DNA of 64,000 nucleotides, from positions 124,001-188,000 of the forward strand of contig NBAZ01000006.1 in NCBI GenBank assembly GCA_002794735.1, in the 5' to 3' direction. Positions within the stretch are counted from its first letter, which is position 1; each line of letters opens with the position of its first letter. This document shows positions 37,207-49,836 of the stretch, one piece after another. The translations under genes and the position numbers were made by a program. The notes under the pieces were generated by a model that saw nothing but the letters and a program-made list of their open reading frames with translations, did no database searches and was not told the DNA's origin. This DNA comes from Pyrrhoderma lamaoense (Eukaryota > Basidiomycota > Agaricomycetes > Hymenochaetales > Hymenochaetaceae).

Positions 37207-38899
37207 ATGTCTACCCTCATGAAACTTGGAACAATTGGAGCTGCCGCTGCATTTGCGAGCGTGCGATGTGTCTACGCTGCCCAGTCATTTACAAAAGTAC
37301 AGGATCATCAGGGATCAACTTTGTGAGTTCTGAAAATGTTATCATTACTGTCAAACACAGCTATTATTGCATATAGCGGCCTGCTATTCTTTCGAACGAG
37401 AGTTATTTGTTTCGAAGTAATCGGACTCGTCTTATGATTCGCTTATTTTCCATTCTTTGGGTAGACTTGCTAATAATGAACTCACTTTTTCTATAGTCTT
37501 GACAACTGGAACTTTTATAATGGAATCGACACCAATAACACTGGAAACGTCTTATTCCAGACGAAGGAACAAGCTGAACAAGAGCAACTCACCTTTCTCA
37601 ACTCCGCAGGCAACTTCATCATCAAAGTTGATAATACTACCGATGGGACTAATGACCCTACCTTCGGGAGGCCGAGCGTCAAGCTGCTGAGTGCGTACAC
37701 AATCACGAGTGGGAACCTCGTGTTGTTTGATGCAGTGCATTTACCATTTGGAGTACGCATGTTTTCTATGTTATTCCCTTCGTTTCAACGCTCCGCAGCA
37801 CTCTGACGCAATATGTCACTTTCTTTTATGGTTTATGCAGTGTTCAGGTAAGCGATATTCTATTTGGTTCTGGGAACCCCTTTAGATCCCTTTTACTTGC
37901 TTTTGGCCGCCGATCACCAGACCTCTGAGCTCTGAGTTTTTTTATATCTCCTTCTCCTATTGCCCCTCTCTACTTTTCCCATCTCAATCTATTTTTGACT
38001 AGTTTGGCCCGCATTTTGGAGTCAAGGTCCTGTTTGGCCGGATGATGGAGAAATCGATATTATTGAAGGTGTAAGTAAAAACCGTTCCATAGAGACTTGA
38101 AATTAGTGGCCTGATCTTTCAAAAATTGACTTACATGCAAAATTATTAATAATGATCTTTTTTTTTTTCAATCCAGGCAAACCAACAACAAGAAAATAGT
38201 ATCTCTCTTCACACACTAGATGGTTGTACACATCCAGACAACGCAAGTTCTGCTTCCATTGAAACCGGAGTTCTCGTTTCCACGGACTGTTTCAATCAAA
38301 CAAATGGAAACCAAGGATGTATCGTAGACGTCCCAGGGAACTCCTATGGCGAGCCGTTTTCTAATAATGGTGGAGGCGCGTACGCCCTTAATTGGAATAC
38401 GTCTGGTATCTATATCTGGTTTTTCCCACGCTCATCTATCCCGTCCGACTTCACTTCGGATTCACCGGATCCTGATAGTTGGGGTCTCCCATCCGCCGCA
38501 TACCCACAGTCGAGCTGTAACACAGACCAGTTCATCCATCCCCAGACGTTAATTATCGATATAACAATCTGTGGTAATTTTGCAGGTGCTGCTGACGTGT
38601 TCTCGCAGACTTGCAGTGGAACGTGTTTGGATTTAGTACAGACACCTTCAAACTACGACAATGCATACTTTGAAATATCTTTCATCAAGGTGTTTGAGGC
38701 TAGTGGAAGCGAAGCTGCTACGGCATCCAATGGCGCAGGCGCGGTAACAACAAGCTCTGGCGCGAGTAGCTCGTCAACATCAAGCTCATCATCGTCAACA
38801 TCTGAATCTTCTGCTGCGAGAGCAGCATTCACAGTGCTTCAGAGCACCCTAGGAACGACAGTGATTGGAGCTATTGCTCTTTACCTCCTAGTCCTTTAG
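37207..38899 (+). CDS. GH16 beta-glucanase-type hydrolase, secreted and probably GPI-anchored (389 aa)
   Basis: Likely acts on beta-1,3(4)-glucans of the fungal wall or of plant material. Exons 37207-37322, 37497-37752, 37841-37847, 38003-38070 and 38177-38899. A signal peptide covers about residues 5-25. The catalytic signature GEIDIIEG (nucleophile Glu, Asp, acid/base Glu in ExDxxE spacing) is near residue 143, preceded by [16 protein letters not shown]. The C-terminus has a Ser/Thr-rich stalk (about 335-370) and ends with a hydrophobic tail ([14 protein letters not shown]), the usual GPI-anchor signal. Exon 3 is only 7 nt (TGTTCAG); without it the conserved PFGCSVWPAFW segment cannot be built and the frame fails. 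The start could be Met1 or Met5. The family match is strong; the precise substrate (laminarin-like, lichenan, or wall transglycosylation) cannot be decided. Confidence 0.9.
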
Positions 38900-39298
38900 G
38901 TCCAACTGCTTCTAATTTAGGAGTAGGCTTACTATGCATGATTTCTTTTTCACACACCTCTCTCGGACACTACGAACGTTACTTCACGCAACCATATACC
39001 ATAACACGCCTGTAATGTATACTGACCTTGTATGTATTTTGGACAACGCCAGTACTATACTAGAATAATATCTACACGGAAATTTGCTGATAACTCTGGT
39101 GATAACTTCACTGAAAACTTTTGCCTAATTGTTTGCGACCGATAGCTACTCATCCTGAAGAGTTAGTCTTACATCCTAAGTTGTTTTTGACATCTAAAGG
39201 AACTTTATATTTGACCATAACCAAAACTAAGAGAATACCTATGCGATTCAAATACTCATCTGATTATTTATAACTGTTTAGCACTTTGCTCGCAAGCT
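38900..39298. other. Convergent intergenic spacer
   Basis: Short AT-rich region between the 3-prime ends of the GH16 gene (plus) and the methyltransferase (minus). It probably holds both 3-prime untranslated regions. No other feature seen. Confidence 0.5.
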
Positions 39299-40714
39299 TC
39301 ATTTCCGTCGTAAAACAACAGTAGTTGTCGTGTAAGGATACTCAAAGATGCCTTTGTCCTTATCAACCCAAACCTTTCCATCTCCTCTCTCCACTATTTC
39401 GGAAACAAGCCTTAATATCTTTGCGCGCTCTTCTTCACTCTGTACAGCAATATAACTCTTGGTACACACACGTTCAGCGACAGCTTCCACGGTCCCGGTG
39501 ATTATATGTGGGAAAACTACTTCTTCGGGTGGATGGAAGAGTTTAGGATAAGAAGGGGCATCGAAGACCTGGCGCCATAGTCCAAGTCGGAATTGCGGGG
39601 AACCGCCTTCGTAGGGTTCGTAGACATCACGTAGCTGAGCAACCCACTGCGCAGCCTCTCTACATGGAGTTTATTTGAAGGAGAGGGCGAGTGAATGGGT
39701 TTGGTGGAGTGATCGTAGTGAGTTTTGTGTAGATTGATATCAATGGAAAGTTTTAAAAAAATATAACTCACCGGTCTTCGAGGTTCCAAATAAGAACAAC
39801 TACGCCTCCCGGCTTTAGTATCCGACCAAACTCTTGAACGGCTGCCTCAAAATTTGGACACCAATGAAACGCCTTTTTGATTCATCAGGTAAGGCCATCC
39901 ATTTGTATTTATAAACGAATAGTAGAAATAGAGTAGTCCGACGGATATTTTGAAATTGATTTTGAGCGCGACCTCACTCTCTCGAACTCTCTGATATCTG
40001 AATGAAATTCGAAATTTTAATAAGAGATACATACCTGAGCAATGATGACTAAATCTGCCCAACCATCTTCCACACCAGTTGTATCAAATGTACCTTCCGC
40101 AACGCTTACTCGCGGATCGACCTTTGCAACTGTTTTGGTAAAGACGTCACGCATGCCTTCGCTGGGCTCGACAGCTTTCAATTCAGCGACACTATCAGAC
40201 CATTCTGGGTGTGCAAGCAGTGCTCGAGTGAATATTCCGGTCCCTGCGCCTATTCTTGCTCATTCGAAACGATATGCGGCGCAAAGTCACCAGCATGAAC
40301 AGAAAATCACATGTGTAATTGGATGGTAGATATGCATGTTCAATGTGATTATGCGCGTAAGAAGACAATAGCATCTCAGCCAAAGGACTCATAGATGGAC
40401 TTGGTTGTGAGACTCACTCTACAATGTTAGTCTTCTGCTTGTCTGCAAGAGCCTTGCGGATATGTGACAAGGCAGCTGATGGGTATGAAGGACGAGCCCT
40501 GTGATATAATTATAACCACCAGATTCAGTAAAAGTATATTTAAACAAAGCCCCCCATCAAGATCTACCCTTTCCATCTTTCAGACTCCCTCCGCCTAAAA
40601 AAACAACCAATCAAACACATACTTATCGTAAAGCTCATTCGTCCCCGTTGCAAAGCCAACTTTAGCTATTTCATGGACTCCAGCCCGTCCGTCTCCTGTT
40701 GCGTTTGTCGACAT
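39299..40714 (-). CDS. SAM-dependent class I methyltransferase (284 aa, 5 exons)
   Basis: Exons 40714-40623, 40498-40418, 40254-40035, 39872-39772 and 39659-39299, with consistent phases. After a polar N-terminus (VGFATGTNELYDKARPSYP) comes motif I IVEIGAGTGIFTRALL (about residues 55-70), motif II LKAVEPSEGMRDVF, then EGTFDTTGVEDGWADLVI and AQAFHWCPNFEAAVQEF, the Methyltransf_11 pattern. This is the same superfamily as the gene at 32859-34254 (both have ARPxYP before motif I and an HWF/HWC segment), but the two are diverged and differ in length. The substrate is unknown; yeast Crg1/Tmt1-type small-molecule methylation is the nearest described role. No signal peptide. The start Met was chosen because upstream codons in the same frame look like leader sequence. 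Confidence 0.87.
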
Positions 40715-41282
40715 TCTGCTCCTGTAGTAGTTAAGTGTACACTGTGTTCTTCTCCGTAGACAAAGTTTGGGATAATGCGCTAATTGCAGAAAAAGCACAC
40801 GCATATATATCTCATATATATAACCCCACTCAGATAAAATGAATATGCTTTTATCGAGTATTGGAGTGGCCGATGCTATAAGTCCGAAAGAAATTAAAAA
40901 TATAAGGCGATATCAATCCAAAAATTCCGATATATGACGCCTTTTTATCTAAATATATGACTTGGTGTTTATAATCATCTCATCAGCTGACTCAATTGCT
41001 TGTGATGTTATTTTTATTCGTGCTCGGCTGATATTATCACCCCCATGATTAGCCTTTGGAGCAGAGTATCTGTGAACGAACGGATAAACCACAGTCAAGC
41101 ATTATCGATATTACTAGTACAAGCCATAATTACAGGTTACATGCAGACCAAAAGGCAACAAATTCAATCAAATTACACATAATAGCCTTGTAAATGAGAG
41201 AAGAATAAATAAAATTAAAAGGTACTCTATTTTGTGGGAGTAGGAGTAAGTAAATAACTGAAAAAGTACCGTATATCAACGT
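40715..41282. other. Intergenic spacer, nothing recognised
   Basis: AT-rich sequence between the methyltransferase start and the end of the Ecm14-like gene, both on the minus strand. It should contain the methyltransferase promoter. No motif stands out. Confidence 0.4.
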
Positions 41283-43101
41283 TCACTTCAACATAAACTC
41301 GGCAAGGTATTCGACCATCGATGCCGTTTCCTTTCCCACAGGTTCAATTTCTTCAGGTGGGAGGGCGTAGCCATACTAGATCAATGTATGAAGATAAGCA
41401 TGAGATAAACGAGATAGTGAAAAAATAAATTAGTCTAAAATGAATGACGCACCGTGCCCAAATCTCTTAAATGTATCGCGTATGAGAACTTTATCCCTGC
41501 AGCACCATACATCCAGTCAACGATATTCCCTGGTGCAGGATATAACATGGAACAGAGACTCCCAACCTTTAGAATAGACACACACAATTAAAGTCAGAGT
41601 AGGTGAAAAGTTAGTGAACCACTCACGGAATACACAGATCCATGTTTCTTTACTATGCTATGAGCCATACCCAAAGCAGCTTCAAATTGATCCTCGGCAT
41701 CTGGGACAAGACGTTGCATGAATAGGAGTAGGGGTAGCTTACTATAGACACATCCAGTTATCAGTTGATTATCGTATAGATCAAGGTGAAGAGATGCAAA
41801 AGACTGTACTTACACATTTGTCCATAACTCCGTAAATCCAAAAACGCATTGAGCCCGGGTGCTTGCGTTATATAGTTCGCGATATTGTTCACCTCGGGAG
41901 CCTCAAAAGGACGATGTCCTGGGTACCAATGCGAGCAGGGGTCGGCGGGCTTGGGTGCTGGTATTGGTGTCTTTGGCTTTTTGCCTTTCTTTCCTTTCTT
42001 TCTGCTAAGGTCTAATGCATCCGATAAGGTATCATTGAACAAAATCAGAGGTTTCGTCTCGGAATCATCGGCATCGGCACCCTTGCTTTTCACGAGTTCG
42101 GGATACTCGGAAGGTGACCAATGGAACCCCAATTTCTGGTAGAAAATAGGGATTAGTCACAATATATATATATATATTCGGGATAGGGAGAACATGGAAA
42201 ATAAAGATTTGCAAGAAATGTTTCTATACCTATTCATATCCAAACCTTGGCAGCTTTCCCCGGGGCCAAGTGACATTCTTGTCTTATACCAGAGTCGGTC
42301 GTTCTCCCAAGTATACACGTATCCATCAGGGTTCGGTACGGGAATTATGTGAAAATCGAAGTGCTCAAGGAGTCGTCCGAAGGTCGAACTTGAGGACAGG
42401 GGCGTCGATGCTAAACGATGTATAAGGTATAGTGCTGTGGAAGTTGATATCCACTATGAATTTATTACAGGAACATGAATTGAAACAGAAATGAGAGAAG
42501 AGTTAGTATGGACGTAAGAGTCGATTGAGAGGACGGAAGCTCCGCACCTCTCGAGCATGTTGTGCTCCACCAATTACGAATCCAATCCTTTCCCCTCCAT
42601 CCTCCGGTATAGGTCCGCTATTACTGGAAATACGAACTGCATACATCTCTCGCCCCTCCGCTGAGTGTCCAAGCTCATATAGAGTGACTCTTTCCGAGAA
42701 AAAGGCAGCTATATGTTCCAAAAACTCGTTGATTTCGTATAAAGGATGATATTCATCGTGATACGTCGTGTTTTCGAAAGTTGTGAGATTCCAAGGATCG
42801 TTTCCAGTCCCCTTGTTGGGAGGTATTGGGTGGATCTACGGTAACAATGATATTTCAGCTATACATGACTTGATAGTCTATTACTTGGCTTTTGTCTTCT
42901 TACAACACCGTAGCTAATGGCAGAGTCTTGGTTCCCCTCGATTTCGACGTTCAAGCTTTCATATTTCTGAGTTTCAGAGTCCGCGAAGACAATTTGTTCA
43001 TCAGCGCTGTACTTTGGGTAGCCAAGCGCGTGACATGACGAGACCCATGAAAGGATAAGTAAACAAGAAGTTACGAGCCAGGTTACAGTCTCAAAATGCA
43101 T
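41283..43101 (-). CDS. ECM14: Ecm14-like M14 metallocarboxypeptidase homologue, probably inactive (451 aa)
   Basis: Secreted or vacuolar pseudo-carboxypeptidase implicated in cell-wall biogenesis in yeast. Exons 43101-42904, 42835-42548, 42453-42230, 42135-41814, 41741-41627, 41566-41453 and 41375-41283. A signal peptide lies at residues 1-25. The M14 fold is clear: GGAQHARE with the first zinc ligands His and Glu, PVPNPDGYVYTW, and the substrate-binding LDMNRNWGF segment. The motif that normally holds the third zinc His reads LDLRSYGQM (His to Arg), and the strand that normally carries the catalytic Glu reads AIHLRDLGTYGY (Glu to His). Loss of the catalytic Glu is a known trait of Ecm14; the His loss goes further. 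A central insertion (RKKGKKGKKPKTP) is lysine-rich. Two one-base losses, near 42125-42130 and 41703-41720, must be corrected to keep the frame. Confidence 0.85.
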
Positions 43102-44056
43102 GCTCTGACCAGATAAGAGAGATGGTTGTAAAAGGGATAAGAGACAGAATGCACTGATAAAACATGCACACGACTCTAATTACGATTGAATGAATGGAAG
43201 TGAAGCCCATCGTACACATTAAACCATGTCCAAGACTAATTGAATTTCAGAATAATTTCCTAATTTAGTATAAAATTCAGGTTAGACCCTATAAGTAATA
43301 GAATCACGGCTACATATCGCGACAAACACATGGGCCTTTCTTTCCTACGGACCTATACATGACGATGTAAAGAATTGAGACGGACTTAAAAATGACTGCA
43401 AAACATAGCTAGAACGTTCTTATTCTCAACGCGAGTAATTCAGCAAGGGACTTACCGAGCTACGACAGGACCCTATACTGATAGGTGCATGGGTCATTCG
43501 GGTACAAATGTTGGGACAAAAAATCGTTTCAGGCTTGAAGTATGTCGCATTGTCTTGTTACCTTCTAAGGTTGTAGTACACCCTTTTTGCTACCCCTGGT
43601 CTCAACTGCTCGCAGGTATTGGTACGTAAGTTGATGGATTCTGACATTACTATCAATCCTTTATGCCTCACTACTGATGGCCTCGGGCTTTGTCAAAACT
43701 GTAAACCAAGCTTGATCTTCTTTCTATATGACCAGTGTTCTATATACATGCTTGCCTTGTCTCCCCGTTCGAATCGAATATGATTCATAATCCATAATGT
43801 AATAGTAACATTAGTGAGTAACTATATCTAATTTTAGAATATTATTTACAATAGTTGCTGTGATTTATACTTAGTCATTGTCGCAGATAGCACTTAAGTT
43901 CATTCTTCGTCGAAATGACGTCTTCAAACCCGACCAGATAAATACTCAGCCGTACCCAGCACCATGGAAATCCGTAGAAATATTCCACAGAGATTCTTAT
44001 CTCACCAGTGTTCATCAACCTACAAGCAAAGGACGCCTCACTTGTGAATCATTCAA
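43102..44056. other. Divergent intergenic region between the Ecm14-like gene and OYE 1
   Basis: Promoter region shared by two genes transcribed away from each other. AT-rich, with no repeated element or RNA gene that I can support. Confidence 0.4.
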
Positions 44057-45603
44057 ATGGCAAACGCAGATGCTAAGCTCTTTCAACCCATTCGTGTTGG
44101 GAACATGGAGTTAAAGAGTCGGGTTGTGCTTGCCCCTCTCACCCGTTATCGTGCAACCGATGCTCATGTCCCGACGGATATGATGGTCGATTACTATGTT
44201 CAACGTGCAACTACCCCCGGATCCCTTTTGATCACAGAGGCGACATTCATTGCAGCAAAGGCAGGCGGGTACAACAATGTACCAGGAATCTGGAGTGATG
44301 AACAAGTAGAGGGCTGGAAAAAAGTATGCAAATATCCCTTTTGGCTGCAGCGCCTGTTAAAGCATCTGAACTCTGATTTATTGATGATTCTTAAATAAAA
44401 TGCTTTCTCGTAATTTCTAGGTTGTTGACGCTGTACATGCTCAAGGCAGTTACATCTACATGCAACTCTGGCAACTCGGAAGAGCATCCATCCCTGAAAA
44501 TCTTGCTCAGCCTGATTCGCCTGCTAACCCTGGAGGACCCTATCCATACGTTTCCTCCTCGGATGTCCGAATGTCCGGTCGGGATGTATCTCCTCGTCCC
44601 CTGACCCACGAAGAAATTCTCGAATATATTGAGCTCTTCGGACAAGCGGCTCATAATGCTGTTCATCGTGCTGGGTTTGATGGTGTCGAGATTCATGGAG
44701 CACATGGATACCTCATTGATCAATTTACTCAGGACGTCAGTAACAAGCGTACAGATATGTGGGGTGGATCTATAAAGAACAGGACACGTTTTGCTCTTGA
44801 AGTTATCAAGAAGGTTGTGAGCGTAGTTGGGCAGGAGAGGACTGGAATTCGTCTAAGTCCTTTCAGTACATTCCAAGGTAACGTTATCTATTCTATTCTC
44901 CTTTTTTTCACATGTGATCTATAAACTTGTACATCTAATTCTCACTAATTTACTACCCCCTCTCCTCCCTTTTTCATCTTTTTCACTCTCACGAAATCCT
45001 TTCAATCTATCACGCAATGAGAAATAACTAACTCTTTTGAAATATTTGCATAGACATGCGCATGGAACATCCTCAACCAACTTTTGCGTTCCTCGTCAGT
45101 CAGATCCGAGAAGCTTATCCATCTTTCTCTTTCATCCATGTTGTAGAACCTCGAGTAGCTGCAAATATAGACCGTACAGTACTCAAAGGAGAGAGTAACG
45201 ACTTCCTTCGTGCAATTTGGAACGGACCGAATAGCGCAACTAAGAATCACTCAGTATACCTAAGTGCTGGTGGATATACTCCAGAGACAGCCCTCGATGA
45301 CGCGGAGAAAAAGGATGATCTCGTCGTCTTTGGAAGATATTTCATCTCCAACGTATGTTTCTTTCTCTCCACAAACTTCTATAAGACTTGTTACTAATCA
45401 CTATCCACTTCACTCCTGTATAACTATATGTTATCTAGCCCGACCTCCCGGCCCGGATTAAGAAGAACATTCCGTTCACACCTTATAACCGAGACACGTT
45501 CTATCTCAATAAAAACCCTCTAGGTTACATCGACCAAACCTTCGCAGACCCTGAATCTGAAGCTCTATACAAGAGTTACTTAGAGAAGAAATCGAAACTC
45601 TAA
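44057..45603 (+). CDS. Old yellow enzyme family NADH:flavin oxidoreductase 1 (395 aa, 4 exons)
   Basis: FMN-dependent ene-reductase acting on alpha,beta-unsaturated carbonyls. Exons 44057-44323, 44421-44877, 45054-45352 and 45439-45603. TIM-barrel landmarks: N-terminal RVVLAPLTRYRATDAHVP, the GYNNVPGIWSDEQ loop, QLWQLGR, the active-site strand VEIHGAHGYLIDQF with the His-x-x-His pair that binds the substrate carbonyl and the following Tyr proton donor, then KRTDMWGGSIKNRTRF and GIRLSPF. The C-terminal phosphate-binding segment is FGRYFISNPDLPARIKKN. The usual RTDEYGGS is RTDMWGGS here, also Trp in the paralogue. No signal peptide. The natural substrate is unknown; the family ranges from oxylipin reduction to ergot and other secondary metabolism. 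A close paralogue with the same intron positions lies inverted at 50913-52355. Confidence 0.93.
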
Positions 45604-46948
45604 TTCTCAGCTACTTCCCTACTTGGTCCGTAGTCGTCATCACATCACTGGATGGTTTAGATACCCACTAAAGGTCTGCAATGTCTGTTCTTATACAAAT
45701 GGAAAAGAAATAGGAATAGATGTACAATAAATCAGTGTAAATGTCCGTTCAAACTCATATAATAGATCTTCTATACGATTACACTATCTCTTTGCAGTAT
45801 ATCGGTCCTTACCGCAAGTTACCAAATGTTGTACGCACCTAAGTTGTTGTCACATCACTTAGTATAATCCAAAAAAATAAGCGATTTCTTACTGGCCCAG
45901 CAGATCTACATTCGAGTAACAGTAACATTAGAATACAAAAAAAAACATGATATTTGTATAGTTGCGACGATTGCAATATGTTGAGAGGTGATCATAAACA
46001 GGCGTAGAATCAGGATCCGCACGAAAAAAAGGGGGTGGAAGTTGCAATGGGAGAGGGGAGAGGAGGGAAGAATAAGAACTGAGGCTTGAGTTGAAGGGAT
46101 TTGGATAGGATCGGTAGACGTAACAAGGATGGAGTAGGCTTATGTATTATTTGGAAGAAAGAGAAAGAAAGAACCAGATTGAGGACAGTTGAAGAATGTT
46201 TCAAAGAAGAAATGAGTTTCAGACGTCCATTTGTAACCCATTGTCCCATTACCACGTTATATGGCTCCTCGTATCACGAGAAGATGAGAACTGGAGTTTG
46301 AAGAGGGTAGTGAATGAAAATTATGTTGATGATGTCAGAAGAAAGAATGATGCGGAGGGAAGAGTAACAGACGGCTAGAAGGTTTAGATATAACAGGAGG
46401 CCCAAAAGTATTAAAATATATATTAAAGAGAGGAGAAATGTGAGTGCAAAAAAGGATAAAACAGTGTCAAATAATGTTGTAGAGGTATAGACTAGAACCA
46501 ATGTCAATGACCATATCGAGACATCAAGGGAAAAGGCTGAACATATGAGGAAATAAATTGAAAATACACAATGCAAGATTGGAGACTTGTCGAGATGAAA
46601 TATGACGCGATGTATAAAAACAAATTTCTGAGGGGAAACCTAGAGACCGAAAACTATGACAATAAGCATTAAGAATGGGAATAGACAGCCAGCTGGATTC
46701 ACAGCAAACTTCGCATAAGCAAGCAGAATGAAATACCCGCGACGAGGTGGTAGATGATCTCCGTAATGTAGGCTTTATAGAAACAAGATTAAGCCATAGC
46801 AACTTGATTGCTTGCGGACAATTCCTAAAGAGCAAGCAATAAACGAGAAGAGGCTCGGTCGCATAGTAATCGGCGGCTAACACAGGCATACTGGAGAGTT
46901 GTCCCATTTATACTGCTGTTGTACTCTAACATTAGAATCTTCGTCTCT
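45604..46948. other. Convergent intergenic region, purine-rich strand bias
   Basis: Lies between the 3-prime ends of OYE 1 and ATG13. From about 46030 to 46470 the plus strand is strongly A/G-rich (T/C-rich on the ATG13 strand), giving spurious open frames. I interpret it as untranslated and spacer sequence. Confidence 0.45.
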
Positions 46949-49836
46949 TCAGCGGTCTAAATCCATTCTTCCAACGACTTCGTCCGAGCCTCCAGCAGAA
47001 ATGGATAGACCTGATTCACGTGCTGCCCGTCCTTGAGTATAGAATAGCCGAACCCGTTCAAGTTCACTTATATTCGAAGTTGCTGACACTCCAGAGCCCG
47101 TGGAGTCGGCCCGAGTTCGCATACGACGGTTATCCCAAATACTGAAATTCTCCACTCTTGGGTCTGTGTGAACAGCAGCACTAGTGGAAGTAGCACGTCG
47201 TGCAGGAGACGACTTGGGTAAAACTGGATCTAGGTCAAGTTGGACTTGTCTGGATAACGGTGAAGAATTGGTTCGTTCATTAGGCGGTCTAGGTCCATTT
47301 CCACCGAGAGAAGACGAACGAGCATGGCCGGTCTCTGGTCCAGTCTGATGAAAAGGGAATTTTGGGCCGGTCACGGGCGATGAAGGAGTAGAGTTACTGT
47401 CCGGTTTCCTTGGTTGGCCTGTATCACCAAGTCTTGAACGCCTTTCGACAAGTCCAAGGGTTTCACTGAATTTAGAGTTCATCTCTTTAATTCGTTCATC
47501 GAGTTGACTGATAATGGTAGTTGAGGAGTGATCCGTTCTGGAACTCGGGATCCCCATCGGCTCTGTTGTTCTTAGTCCCATCTCTGGTTGACCCGCATCA
47601 TTACCGGGAAACAGAGGGCTGGTGGAATATGGCTTAGATCCCAGATTCTCAGACATGGTTCTACTGTGGCGAGAAGTAAATCCAATACTTTGTGCTGAAG
47701 TGCTCGCCCTCTTTGTCTCTAGCCGTATATGGGAAGGGAAGCTTCCCCCAGATAGAACTGCTCTGCCAGCTATGCCGGCTTCGCTAAGTGTTCGTTCACG
47801 GTCATGACTAACCTTGAACCCTAGACCAAGAGGTTTAGCAGTTTCGATTGCTTCGACGAATGCAGTTATGTCATCGTCATCAGTATTCTTATTACTAAGA
47901 TAAGATGCACTCTAAAGTTTTCGACGGAGTTTAGTTATCCGAAGTAGTAACAAACCAATCACCAGACTCACCCCAATTCGTTCGGGTTCTTTGCTCTTGT
48001 CACCACTACCGGCGCTTCCATCACTTCCAGTAGTATTATAACGATACCCAAAGCTGCTTGAGTATCGTTTCCGCCTTGGGGGCATACCGATGCCACTTGG
48101 CTCAGGGCTTGTTCCGGATTCCCCGGAGAGGCAGGGAACTTCCGTTCCCCGCGATCCCCGAGGGCCGAGGGAAGGTGCGTTGGAGGAGATGGACGCAGGG
48201 AAGTACCTGGAGAAGAACCCGCACGAAGTGTTGGAGAATTAAGTCCAGTAGGTGAGCTGGCGCCGGAGTCAGAGCGGAACGGGATTTGTGCAATACGAAG
48301 ACTGGTTGGAGAAGAAGGTGCACGTCCAGCAGGAAGAGAAGGAAGAGTCGGTCCCGTCAACGGGGACACTTGACGTAGAGAAGCTGGGCCAGAAGAAAGC
48401 ACATTCGATTTAAACGGACGTAGCCCTGGTGTGGAAGAGAGTTCTCCCTAGTGAGATGTGATTCCATAAAAAATATAGATCAGTTACACTGGGTATTAAT
48501 AGACAAATACGTACACTTCCACGACCAGTTCCCATGCTTTCTTTTCGTACACGAGCTATAGAAGAAAGTGCCTCACGACCATCCTCGCGCGACATACGTG
48601 AAGATGAGCTAACAGAACCAGCGGAACCAGAAGTGATAGTTCCTTGCCCAGAAATAGACCTCTGAACAAGACCTCCAGCTGGTGAAGGCACATTTCTTGA
48701 ACGAGGACTCGTGCCTGGCAATGACGTGCGACTCGAGCTTGCTACTGCATTACCAGGGATAACAAATCTGTCTGCAATACTTGATGGGGCTCCAGTTCCT
48801 AAGGCAAGCCCAGTGCGGTCCCTAGGAGGGGACCGAGGGAGGCTAGTTCGCATTGAGACACTCCCGGGCGAGCCAGTGATGCTTTCTCGTTGGACGTTTC
48901 GAGCAAGAGTTGGGGTAAACTCTGGACCAGTATCCAGAGAGAAATACCGCGAGGATAGTAATGCTTCCACAGTATCAATCTCGAAGTGAGGGGAAGTTAG
49001 ATATGTGACCGTAAGAGAAAATATGCCCATGGGATGAGTGACTGGTTGGAAGCTATAAGTTGATGTTGAAAGAGCTGGGGAACCTGCAGAAAGGGGGGAG
49101 CCTTTTTTGTACAAAAGTTAGATACACAACCGATAAGTAGTTTCGGGGCGTGGAATCAACGCACCAAATCCCAAATAACGCATGTCGTCTGACTGCGATG
49201 CCTCAGCACCTCGCGATCGCACTCGTAGGGCAATCCCCAGGTGGCTGTTACGAGGGCGCCTATGTAGACGCTTGCAGATCTTCCAAGCAGGGAGAAAGCG
49301 GAGTAGTGTGTAAAGACTTCGAATTACAGACATAATGTGCTTGTAGACAGTCGCAAGAGACACCTCACTCGTACTGCTATTTGATTGGACGGGGGCGAAG
49401 TAGAGAAGCTAAGTGTCCAGTTCTCAAGAAGAACGTGAGTTGGGGTAGGATCAACCCGGATACGTGACTGGTTGGGCGGATGCTGAACTAGAACCTGATT
49501 GTTGGTGAGTTCTGGAACAGTGAGAAGGACCTCGAAGTCCAAAGGTGGGGGCAAGACATTCAGCTGAGAAATGGATTTGTACAGTCGCAGTTGATCCTTG
49601 TATGCATCTGTATCGGGAGTTTCAAGGTTGAACTGTAGACAGTAACGAGTGAATACGTGAGCCTTTCTGATAAGGTATGACCATATCAGTACGATACTCA
49701 CCCATTTATCGAACTTTGGGTCCTCACGGGGCTCAGTCAGTACGTTCCTAGCATTATCTATGACTATAGCAAATTTATAGAAGAAGCGATGAGATATTTG
49801 GTCTGCCTTCTGCTGTGTACTGTTGTCAAGAGACAT
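46949..49836 (-). CDS. ATG13: Autophagy protein Atg13 (about 853 aa, 6 exons)
   Basis: Regulatory subunit of the Atg1 kinase complex that starts autophagosome formation, controlled by TOR phosphorylation. Exons 49836-49702, 49632-49165, 49101-48515, 48447-48207, 48138-47972 and 47911-46949. The N-terminal HORMA domain (about 1-240) begins KADQISHRFFYKFAIVIDNAR and includes KWFNLETPDTDAYKDQL, VLLENWTLSF, YKHIMSVIRSLYTLLRFLPA and HPMGIFSLTVTYLTSPHFE. The rest is a long Ser/Pro-rich disordered tail, with the conserved PPRRKRYSSSFGYRY (about 500) and an acidic DDDDITAFVEAIE patch (about 545) near the Atg1/Atg17-binding region. One missing base at 49380-49382 (an AAA run on the coding strand) breaks the HORMA frame. 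The intron 48139-48206 restores frame but lies in GC-rich sequence; a second indel there is the alternative. Confidence 0.9.
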
